Assembly (NCBI RefSeq): GCF_002844555.1
Contig: NZ_PJNI01000009.1
Span: forward strand, 124,001 to 188,000
Source of the DNA: Brumimicrobium salinarum
GTDB taxonomy: Bacteria > Bacteroidota > Bacteroidia > Flavobacteriales_D > Crocinitomicaceae
Direction: 5' to 3'
DNA length: 64,000 nucleotides
Under the pieces are notes generated by a model. The model did no database searches, had not been told where the DNA came from, and was given only the letters and a program-made list of their open reading frames with translations. Shown in pieces: positions 46,139 to 53,348 of this stretch. Position numbers and translations under genes: made by a program. The number at the start of each line of letters is the position of its first letter. Position 1 is the first letter of the stretch.

Positions 46139-46415
46139 AAAACAAACAAGAATGAATAATACCATGTTGACGGATCCGGATTTACTTTCACCGTACTGAG
46201 CCTGCCGAACGTATGGGGAAAACGTTTTAATACATTATTTTTGAAAGATGATTTAGTGGTTTGCAGACTCGAAAGTGTACGTGCATTTCTCATTTAAGTT
46301 GGTTGATAACTATTCATTTTCACAAAACCCGCGTAGTTATTAAGCTTTCGCTGTTTATATTTCTATTTCACTATTTCTAAGCCATAACTTCTCCATTACG
46401 TCAATATCGTTGCAT

Positions 46416-46610
46416 TTATACTGTTGATTTATTGACACTTAAAGTTTCTCTCCAGTTTTCTGGTGGACCTCTTCCATCAAAAAGTAAAACTGTGATTAAT
46501 TTTCCTTTTTTACACCTTGGACATCGCCTGTGATGTGTTGGATTTTCCTTAATAATTTCGGACGTTTTCTTTTCATTCAATAACTTTTGAAGTTCGGGTA
46601 GCTCCTCAAA
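46416..46610 (-). pseudogene. C-terminal fragment of an IS91-like transposase
   Basis: Reads FEELPELQKLLNEKKTSEI, then RRCPRCKKGKLITVLLFDGR, GPPENW, and a stop. The CP.C..G....LLFDGRGPP pattern is the C-terminal zinc-ribbon end of IS91-family (HUH) transposases. Upstream in the same frame a TAG follows FYGYKPKPEAS...LLDTS. No catalytic part is left. It lies between cassette 1 and leader B. Confidence 0.65.
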
Positions 46611-46810
46611 CTAGCTTGTATCCAACAAAACCAACTTCATAAAGCTGCCGGTTGCCGTCGGGGTGGGAATTGAAGCTTCGGGTTTTGGTTTGTAGCCGTA
46701 GAATTACACGTCTAATTATACGCTTACAAACGCTTATTACTTTTTGATGTAAATTGTTTTTTTTTGAGTAAAAACATAGCGTTTTAAAGCTATTAATATG
46801 TTATAATTGT

Positions 46811-46864
46811 TAAATTTGAATAAAAGTTGGCTAAACGTAATACGATTAGCCAATTGTTGGCAAA
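46811..46864 (+). promoter_or_regulatory. Cassette leader B: -7 element, hairpin and core
   Basis: TAAATTTG (46811-46818), then the hairpin TTGGCTAA ... TTAGCCAA (46827-46853) and the core GTTGGCAAA (46856-46864), which is complementary (8 of 9) to TTTGCTAAC at 47656-47664. The hairpin shares 22 identical bases with the leader at 60480-60501 on the other strand. Confidence 0.7.
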
Positions 46865-46946
46865 CATGAGAAGTACACACTTCACTACAGACAATAATAT
46901 CAATCGAAAAACAGTTTGTATAAGTTACCAAAAAATTAATTATTCG

Positions 46947-47642
46947 ATGTTGAAGAAATCATTATTTATACTTTTAGTTGGTCTTCTAGCTTCAACTATA
47001 ACTATTGCCCAAAAAAACCGAATATCAATATATTCAGGGTTATTTCATAATTACTTTGACGGTTCTCCAATGCTTAACGTCAATTACCATTCTGATGAGT
47101 GGGGCTTTTTTAAGAATAGATTTTTTAGTTCATTTGGGATTGCATATCAAAGAAAGTTGAATTCTAAATCAAGTATTTATATTGATGTTGATTATAGGAC
47201 GAATGAATGGAAACATATATTTCCTAATTTAGAGACAAATGCAGTTCAAGCGAGGGAGAATGTTACGGCAAATCTCGGCTATAAAAGAAACTTTATGCTG
47301 TCTAAAAAATTTAACTTCATATATGGAGGAGGTATTAACTTTAGAAGGGGTCATGAATCAATCCTCGTTTCTTATGGTAAATTCATCGGTACAGATTTCT
47401 ATCATTCAAACAGTGTGTCAAGAAATGTAAATGATTTTGGTTTAAATATTAGAACCGGAATTGAGTATACTCCAGTAAAATGGTTAACATTATATTCAAA
47501 GTTTAATCTTATTGGATTTTTCTTTCTTGATGATCGAGAAACAATAGATCTTTTACAAAGAGATTACGAAGGTTACGGTTACTCTGAGTACCCCCATAGG
47601 TTTGATTTGTCTTGGCGATTTGGAGTTGGCTTTAACTTCTAA
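46947..47642 (+). CDS. Outer-membrane beta-barrel protein, cassette 2
   Basis: A 231-residue exported protein: signal peptide MLKKSLFILLVGLLASTITIAQ from the ATG at 46947, then barrel-like strands (FGIAYQRKLNSKSSIYIDVDY, NFIYGGGINFRRGHE, FDLSWRFGVGFNF, with the terminal F of outer-membrane barrels). The frame is open back to a TTG at 46827, but that part is the leader hairpin. Function unknown. Confidence 0.75.
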   Translation: MLKKSLFILLVGLLASTITIAQKNRISIYSGLFHNYFDGSPMLNVNYHSDEWGFFKNRFFSSFGIAYQRKLNSKSSIYIDVDYRTNEWKHIFPNLETNAVQARENVTANLGYKRNFMLSKKFNFIYGGGINFRRGHESILVSYGKFIGTDFYHSNSVSRNVNDFGLNIRTGIEYTPVKWLTLYSKFNLIGFFFLDDRETIDLLQRDYEGYGYSEYPHRFDLSWRFGVGFNF

Positions 47643-47655
47643 AATAAATGCACGA

Positions 47656-47732
47656 TTTGCTAACAGCAAATAAGCACAATCCCGAATCGTACCTCTCGGG
47701 ACTGTGCCTATTTGCGAGACGTTAGCTGTAAC
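47656..47732. other. attC-like site between cassettes 2 and 3
   Basis: TTTGCTAAC (47656-47664), a 20-bp stem with arms 47666-47685 and 47696-47715, an asymmetric bulge GAGAC and then GTTAGCTG (from 47721). The two imperfect stem positions are A-C on the top strand but G-T wobbles on the bottom strand, so the bottom strand folds better, as in integron attC sites. Confidence 0.55.
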
Positions 47733-47781
47733 CCCTAAACCAAAGAATACGTATTCATAAACTTAATACAACAAATTATTA

Positions 47782-48411
47782 ATGAAAAAAATAGATTTAA
47801 CTAAATGGAAAAGAAAAGAGCATTTTGATTTTTTTTCAAAAATGGCAAGTCCAACTTTCGGGATAGTTACAGAAGTTGATTGTGATGAATGCTATAAAAA
47901 TTCTAAAGAAAACGGTATATCTTTCTTTGCAAATTACCTTCATAAATCAATGATTGCAGTTAATTCTGTAGATGAACTAAAATATAGAATCGTTGATAAT
48001 GAAATAATAGAATTCGAAAAAGTTCATGCTGGAATAACTGTTGGAAGAGAAGACGAAACTTTCGGCTTTGGATTTGTTAATTTTACTTTAGATTTTGAGA
48101 CTTTTAACGCAGAATTAAAAAATGAAATTTTAGCAGTAAAAAACTGTTCAGGATTAAGACTAAATAACGATGATATTAAAAAGGATTTAATTCGTCATTC
48201 AACTATTCCATGGAATTCATTTAGCGGATTATTACATCCTACAAATTTTGACCAAAAAGAATCTGTTCCTAAAATAACATTTGGAAAGTTTACTATCCGA
48301 GAAGGAAAAAGGATGTTACCGATTTCTATAGAAGCTCATCATGGATTAGTTGATGGTTTCCACATAGCAAAATATTTAACTGAATTTCAAAATCAACTCA
48401 ATACAAAATAA
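47782..48411 (+). CDS. Chloramphenicol O-acetyltransferase-like protein (type A), cassette 3
   Basis: A 209-residue protein of the CATase family. It has the active-site motif HHGLVDGFH (HHxxxDG) near the C-terminus, N-terminal WKRKEHFDFF and the SIPWNSFSG-like STIPWNSFSGLLHP block. Trimeric CATs acetylate chloramphenicol, but many chromosomal homologues have unknown acceptors, so resistance is possible, not shown. It lies between attC-like sites, a typical place for such a gene. Confidence 0.85.
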   Translation: MKKIDLTKWKRKEHFDFFSKMASPTFGIVTEVDCDECYKNSKENGISFFANYLHKSMIAVNSVDELKYRIVDNEIIEFEKVHAGITVGREDETFGFGFVNFTLDFETFNAELKNEILAVKNCSGLRLNNDDIKKDLIRHSTIPWNSFSGLLHPTNFDQKESVPKITFGKFTIREGKRMLPISIEAHHGLVDGFHIAKYLTEFQNQLNTK

Positions 48412-48497
48412 CAATTTGCTTTTAAATATTGAATATATTTATGATTGTGTAAGCAAATTGCCTCAATGCCAGAATATGCAAATCGTTAGCGGCAACC
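48411..48497. other. attC-like site between cassettes 3 and 4
   Basis: CAATTTGC (48412-48419) can pair exactly with GCAAATTG (48453-48460) or, with one wobble on the bottom strand, with GCAAATCG (48478-48485). It is followed by the core GTTAGCGGCAACC (48485-48497). Confidence 0.5.
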
Positions 48498-48527
48498 TTA
48501 TCTGAACAACCATCAAAACAAAAAAAA

Positions 48528-48983
48528 ATGGACATAATCATTAGAAAAGCAACAGAAAAAGACAGTCATAAAATTTGGGTTTTAATGAAAGAATTAGCTG
48601 TTTTTGAAAAATATATTGACAGTTTTGCAATTACGCCAGAAGTTGTAAAGAACAGTGGTTTTCGGAAAAGCCCACCTGACTTTCATTGTATTGTAGCCGA
48701 AGACAACGATAAAATTGTGGGAATATTGGTCTATTATTTTTTACCTTACACTGCCCAAAACAAACCTGCAATTTATATGAAAGAACTTTATGTGGACGAA
48801 AATTATCGTGGTCGGAAAATTGGCGAACGACTGATGAACGCTTTGTGGGATGAAGCGTTGGTGCATAATTGCGAACAAATAAAATGGACGGTTGCACCTT
48901 GGAACAAAGCAGGTCAAAAATTTTATGAAAGGTTGGGTGCTAATCAAAATAATGAATGGCTAAATTACGAATGGAATTTATGA
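48528..48983 (+). CDS. GNAT family N-acetyltransferase, cassette 4 first gene
   Basis: A 151-residue acetyltransferase with the acetyl-CoA loop in YMKELYVDENYRGRKIGERLM (RxxxIG-type) and WTVAPWNKAGQKFYERLGA. The layout resembles diamine/spermidine acetyltransferases (thialysine acetyltransferase group). It overlaps the next GNAT gene by 4 bases (ATGA). Confidence 0.88.
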   Translation: MDIIIRKATEKDSHKIWVLMKELAVFEKYIDSFAITPEVVKNSGFRKSPPDFHCIVAEDNDKIVGILVYYFLPYTAQNKPAIYMKELYVDENYRGRKIGERLMNALWDEALVHNCEQIKWTVAPWNKAGQKFYERLGANQNNEWLNYEWNL

Positions 48984-49495
48984 AAATAACACGAATAACG
49001 ACCAATGAAATAGACCAATTGCAAAAAATTGGAAGACAGACTTTTTACGAAACATTTTCGACAGGTAACACCCAAGAAAACATGCAGAAATATTTAGACG
49101 AACGATTTTCCATTGAAAAGCTGACGGCTGAATTGAACGACAAAAACGCCATATTTTATTTTGTCCAACTTGAAAATAAAATTGTTGGTTATCTGAAAAT
49201 AAATTTTGGCGATTCTCAAACGGAATTAAAAGACGACAAGTCTCTTGAAATCGAAAGAATTTACGTACTTAAAGAGTTTCAAGGAAAAAAAATCGGACAA
49301 ATTCTTTATGATAAAGCAATTGAAATAGCCAAGCAGAAAGATGCAGATTATATTTGGTTAGGCGTTTGGGAAGAAAATCCAAGAGCAATCAAATTTTACA
49401 AAAAAAATGGTTTTGTAGAATTTGATAAGCACATTTTTAAACTTGGCAACGATGAGCAAACAGACATTATGATGAAACTAAAATTAACAAACTAA
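48980..49495 (+). CDS. GNAT family N-acetyltransferase, cassette 4 second gene
   Basis: A 171-residue acetyltransferase with IERIYVLKEFQGKKIGQILY (acetyl-CoA binding, QGKKIG) and LGVWEENPRAIKFYKKNGF, similar to the PaiA-type GNATs. The ATG at 48980 overlaps the previous stop by 4 bases; the upstream in-frame start at 48956 would lie inside the first GNAT. The substrate is unknown. Confidence 0.88.
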   Translation: MKITRITTNEIDQLQKIGRQTFYETFSTGNTQENMQKYLDERFSIEKLTAELNDKNAIFYFVQLENKIVGYLKINFGDSQTELKDDKSLEIERIYVLKEFQGKKIGQILYDKAIEIAKQKDADYIWLGVWEENPRAIKFYKKNGFVEFDKHIFKLGNDEQTDIMMKLKLTN

Positions 49496-49518
49496 CAAAC
49501 TAAAACGGAAGAAAAGAA

Positions 49519-49584
49519 GGCAGCCGCTAAAACAATTAAGCATCAATGAGGTCAAGTAAGGCTTGAGTTCATTGTCTTGGTGTT
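49519..49584. other. attC-like site behind cassette 4
   Basis: GCCGCTAA (49523-49530) is the exact complement of TTAGCGGC at 48486-48493 in front of the cassette. It is followed by a long imperfect hairpin: CAATGA, TCAAG (49544-49556) pairing with CTTGA, TCATTG (49562-49574), and AAG with CTT outside. Confidence 0.55.
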
Positions 49585-49627
49585 GAACTCTGCCTTTGGT
49601 GGCGGGTTCGAAGCCTAAAAAAAACTT

Positions 49628-49849
49628 TAGCATAAATACGCGCTGCTTTAACTGCGAGTATCTGTCGTAAATGGTATACAAGGGATTACGGTTGTCTGGA
49701 ATAAATGAACTTATTCTTTTTAACAAGCCATGTTTTCTCTCTAATTGCTCCAAATAAATCAAGGCTCCATCAGAACTTATCTCTTGAGCTGAAAAATCTA
49801 CTAAAACCTCCTTTTTACCTCGATAAAATACTGTATTTTTGATACTCAT
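49628..49849 (-). pseudogene. N-terminal fragment of an IS1380-like transposase
   Basis: Begins MSIKNTVFYRGKKEVLVDF, SAQEISSDGALIYLEQLERK, and follows the N-terminus of IS1380-family transposases to YDRYSQLKQRVFML. It then switches at a run of eight T (minus strand) to unrelated sequence (KFFLGFEPATKG). About 74 of 400-plus residues remain. It marks the right edge of the cassette-like block. Confidence 0.8.
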
Positions 49850-50368
49850 AATTGGGTGTGCTAAAAGTGTATGTTTTTTATGTTTAAGGACTTTAAAAAT
49901 AACACTTTGCACCCTTTTATCCTATCTTTCTATGAATTTTTCGGGTTATTTTTGTATCGTATAAAACTACCCCAAATTTGGGTATCAGTCCTTAATGTTT
50001 GAATTCTTTTGATTTTATATTTCAATTGTAATTTGTTGATATAGAATACTATTATCATCAAATCACGAATCTCATCTAAAATACAAAATAATCTCATGAA
50101 CCGAGCTTGCGAGTTCAACGAAGTTAATAATTCTATCTAACAAATTGACTAAGTTACTAAAATCAGCTATTTTATATCACAAAAGCCCCGCTACTTTAGA
50201 ATACAGGTAATATTTTGATTCACGATTTTTTTTGTCATCATTTTTGTATTGCTACGCGACAAAAATGCCGCCAAAAAGAATTATACCGATATTTATAGCC
50301 CCGCGTTGCGCTTTGCTTACACGGGGCTATAATTACTTGACACCTTCAGCGTCAGGTGTAATTCAATC
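49850..50368. repeat. Gene-free, repeat-rich stretch
   Basis: Holds a copy of the CCGAGC..GCGAG.TCAACGA...AGTTAATAAT block (50101-50129), also found as the insertion in MITE-like copy A1. It also holds the TTTTATATCACAAAAG repeat (50170-50204), a hairpin TATAGCCCCG / CGGGGCTATA (50295-50332) and a second hairpin ACACCT / AGGTGT (50341-50358). No gene seen. Confidence 0.6.
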
Positions 50369-50604
50369 TAACCCGAATTATTCACCAATCTTAAAGTTTA
50401 AGAATATTAACATTTGTAAGTCAGTATTTTAACTGTATTTCCTGTAAAATTTGAGAAACCCATTTTTGGGTATTTGTGTATTTGTAAGATTTTGATTTAA
50501 TTTTGATCTATTCGTCGTTACAAGCCCCGCGAAATATACATATATTACTTTAGGTCTTGTGCCTAGAATAGATTTAAAATTAAATGCATGAATAATCCGG
50601 GCTA
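50369..50604. repeat. MITE-like element A, copy 2
   Basis: A 236-bp element with 16-bp terminal inverted repeats (TAACCCGAATTATTCA / TGAATAATCCGGGCTA, two mismatches); nearly identical to copy A1 in the opposite orientation. No clear target duplication was seen. Confidence 0.85.
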
Positions 50605-50947
50605 AAAAATTCGACGTAGTCGATGAAGTTTGCTATTTTATGTTACAAAAGACCCTGTCTTGGAATCCGGGTTATGCTGAACATTATTTTTTGTAATCGG
50701 CTCAACTATTGATAATAATCCTTAGTATAGTTTTTATTGCACAGCTGAAAACAAAGTATTTTTTATTTCGCAAAAAGTAAGGGGAATAAGTTTGTTGCCC
50801 TGCCCCGGCGGTGGCGAAAAGCTTGGTGCACTTGATGTGCTATTACTCACGTTTTTGAAGAGCGACCTTGGAAGCTCCTTAAAAAGCGATGAAGTAATGC
50901 GCATTCAAGAAGGCAACTTGGAGATAAAGACGGAAAAAGGCCTTAAT
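50605..50947. other. Gene-free stretch with a GC-richer patch
   Basis: Contains the TTTTATGTTACAAAAGAC repeat (50636-50670) and, from about 50800, a GC-richer patch with a short open frame (50792-50989, from a TTG) reading GALDVLLLTFLKSDLGSSLK, SDEVMRIQEGNLEIK. It has no start context and runs into the DUF2147 gene's 3' end; probably a gene relic of unknown origin. Confidence 0.45.
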
Positions 50948-51370
50948 TTACTTTCTTTTCCAGTACTGTGTCCTGTAGAACCAACCTAAATATCCACGCA
51001 CAGCGAGCTTATTATCTTCCATAAGCCATATTTTAGCATCGTAAACCTTACCGTTATTAGGATCTAGAAGCACGTCATCTGCTGTCCAATACTTTCCATC
51101 TTTTGTTAATCCAGACATGATTTCCATTCCAATTACGGGCTGATCTTTTCTGTAATCAGTACAGTCATAACATTTTGCTTTTGAAATAGGGATATTTAAA
51201 TTGTGCAATTCGACGATTTTTCCGTATAGTTTTCCATCTTTCAAGTAAATTTTAACTTCAGATTTTAACTGCCCACTTTCATCATCATAAGTTTCCCATA
51301 TCCCTTCTATAGATTGGGCATTCGTGTGAAGGAAAATAATTCCAAATAAGAGCGCTAAAATATATCTCAT
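50948..51370 (-). CDS. DUF2147 domain protein, copy 2 of a tandem pair
   Basis: A 140-residue exported protein (MRYILALLFGIIFLHTNAQ) with the DUF2147 outline: EGIWETYDDESGQLKSEVKI, YLKDGKLYGKIV, CYDC, VLLDPNNGKVYDAKIWL and RGYLGWFYRTQYWKR. This lipocalin-like family is found in the periplasm or outer membrane; its role is unknown. It is clearly related to the neighbour at 51415-51840 (same Cys pair and same C-terminal block), so the two arose by duplication. Confidence 0.9.
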   Translation of the reverse strand: MRYILALLFGIIFLHTNAQSIEGIWETYDDESGQLKSEVKIYLKDGKLYGKIVELHNLNIPISKAKCYDCTDYRKDQPVIGMEIMSGLTKDGKYWTADDVLLDPNNGKVYDAKIWLMEDNKLAVRGYLGWFYRTQYWKRK

Positions 51371-51414
51371 TGCGTTTTTTTATAAAGCTATTAAAAATTT
51401 CTGAGTATTAAATG

Positions 51415-51840
51415 TTATTGTTTCCTTTTCCAATATTGGGTTTCATATAGCCATCCCAGATATCCACGCATAGCTAATTTGTTTTCGTTGATTAACCATA
51501 TTTTTCCGTCGTATTCCTTGCCGTTTTCGGGATCTAGTAAAACTTCGTCTCCCTCCCATTCATCTCCCGACTTTGAAAGACCATTCATAAAAGTTAAACC
51601 TACTAATGGTTGATTTTTTCTTTCCCCTTTGCATTTCAAACATTTTTTATCATTTTGATTGGCTTTGGAGTTATAAAACTTGAGCATTTTGCCATATAAC
51701 TTTCCATTTTTTACGTAAAGTTTTACATCTGATTGTAATTCACCTGATTCACTAAATGTTTGCCAAATCCCTTCAACAGTTTGCGTATGTGAAACAAAAG
51801 AGAAAAAAGACAACATGAGTATGAGTAAAGCGTTATTCAT
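51415..51840 (-). CDS. DUF2147 domain protein, copy 1 of a tandem pair
   Basis: A 141-residue exported protein with signal peptide (LLILMLSFFSFVSHTQ), EGIWQTFSESGELQSDVKL, KCLKC (the Cys pair), VLLDPENGKEYDGKIWL and RGYLGWLYETQYWKRK. Upstream gene of the pair; a 44-base gap separates it from copy 2. Function is unknown. Confidence 0.9.
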   Translation of the reverse strand: MNNALLILMLSFFSFVSHTQTVEGIWQTFSESGELQSDVKLYVKNGKLYGKMLKFYNSKANQNDKKCLKCKGERKNQPLVGLTFMNGLSKSGDEWEGDEVLLDPENGKEYDGKIWLINENKLAMRGYLGWLYETQYWKRKQ

Positions 51841-52007
51841 AATTAATTTATTTTCTGATTAACAATATTAAGTGTATTAAGTTTTTTGTAGAATACTCAT
51901 AAATGTCTAATAAATTAATTTTCTTTCGTTAAGAAATCCTAAAAAAGCAGTCGACCATGTGATTAATAGTTCATGCGAGAAAGCACAAAAAATCTCGTTT
52001 TAATCCT

Positions 52008-52015
52008 TACTTTTG
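52008..52015 (+). promoter_or_regulatory. -7 promoter element of rarA
   Basis: TACTTTTG, 15 bases before the ATG at 52031. Confidence 0.6.
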
Positions 52016-52030
52016 TATTAAAAATCAAAT

Positions 52031-53313
52031 ATGTTGAACGCACCCACTACCCCATTAGCAGAACGTATGCGACCAAAAAGTTTGGACGAATATGTGGGAC
52101 AAGAACATTTATTGCAAAAAGGTGCCAGTTTAAGAAAATCTTTGGATGCTGGTGTTCTTCCTTCTTTAATTTTATGGGGACCGCCTGGTGTTGGAAAAAC
52201 AACTTTGGCTACCCTACTTGCTAAACAATTAAAACGGCCTTTTTATACGCTCTCAGCGATTTCATCGGGTGTGAAAGATGTACGAGAGGTCATTAAAAAA
52301 GCTGAAAACCAAGGAATGTTTGAACGGGCTGGCGCAATTCTGTTCATAGATGAGATTCACCGATTCTCTAAAGCACAGCAAGATTCTTTACTTGGAGCGG
52401 TTGAAAAAGGCGTGGTAACTTTAATTGGTGCGACGACAGAAAATCCGTCTTTTGAGGTAATTTCCGCATTGCTTTCTCGATGTCAGGTTTATACTTTAAA
52501 ATCTTTGGATAAAAGTCAGCTTGAATTGTTGCTTAATAACGCTTTGCAAAGGGATGAGTATTTGTCACAGCTCGACATTAAACTTAAGGAAACCAATGCC
52601 CTTATTCGCATTTCGGGAGGTGATGCTAGAAAACTGCTTACATTGCTAGAAATTGTGGTGAATACTTTTCCAAAGGATGCCAAAATAGACGTGAAAGATG
52701 ATGATGTTTTTTCTATCGCTCAGCAAAACATTGCACGATATGACAAAGATGGAGAGCAACATTACGACATTATTTCGGCATTTATAAAATCTATTCGAGG
52801 AAGCGATCCCAATGCTGCGGTTTATTGGTTAGCCAGAATGATTGAAGGAGGTGAAGACGCTAAATTTATTGCTCGAAGATTAATTATTTCTGCCAGTGAA
52901 GACATTGGTTTGGCTAACCCTACAGCGCTCATCATGGCGAACAATACTTTTCAGGCGGTGAACACAATTGGTTTTCCTGAAGCAAGAATTATATTGTCGC
53001 AATGCACGGTTTATTTAGCAACTTCGCCAAAAGGTAATGCAAGTTATATGGCTATAAATCAAGCTCAGGAATTGGTAAAAAAACGGGGAACCTGCCCGTA
53101 CCACTGCCTTTAAGAAATGCACCTACAAGATTAATGAAGGAGCTAGACTATGGGAAAGGTTATAAATATTCGCATGATCATCCGGGCAATTTTGTTACTC
53201 AAGAATTTATGCCTGATGAAGTTAAAGGAGCGACGTTTTTTAAAGCTGGAAGTTCAAAAAGAGAACAAGATATAGAGAAGGAGATCAAAATGCGATGGGA
53301 AGGAAAATACTAA
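52031..53313 (+). CDS. rarA: Replication-associated recombination protein RarA (MgsA), frame broken by an A7 run
   Basis: AAA+ ATPase acting at stalled replication forks. Walker A GPPGVGKTTL (about residue 46-55), Walker B LFIDEIHRF, then the clamp-loader-like and tetramerisation domains (GSDPNAAVYWLARMIEGGED, ASEDIGLANP). As sequenced, the frame ends at 53113 with RGTCPYHCL after a run of seven A (53057-53063). With eight A it continues TGNLPVPLPLRNAPTRLMKE ... MRWEGKY to the TAA at 53311, about 427 residues, the normal RarA length. Either a sequencing error or a truncated allele. Confidence 0.9.
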
Positions 53314-53348
53314 TCAATTATTAATATTTTCACCTTCCCATTACAATG

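Noticed and set aside
46827-46946. N-terminal extension of the cassette 2 protein from TTG
   Set aside because: It translates the leader hairpin; the signal peptide starts at the ATG at 46947.
49600-49615. tRNA T-arm-like GGCGGGTTCGAAGCC
   Set aside because: No acceptor, anticodon or D arm around it; it belongs to the IS1380 fragment junction.
45450-49850. An integron integrase gene
   Set aside because: Looked for on both strands of the block and flanks; no tyrosine recombinase frame was found, so a complete integron is not claimed.
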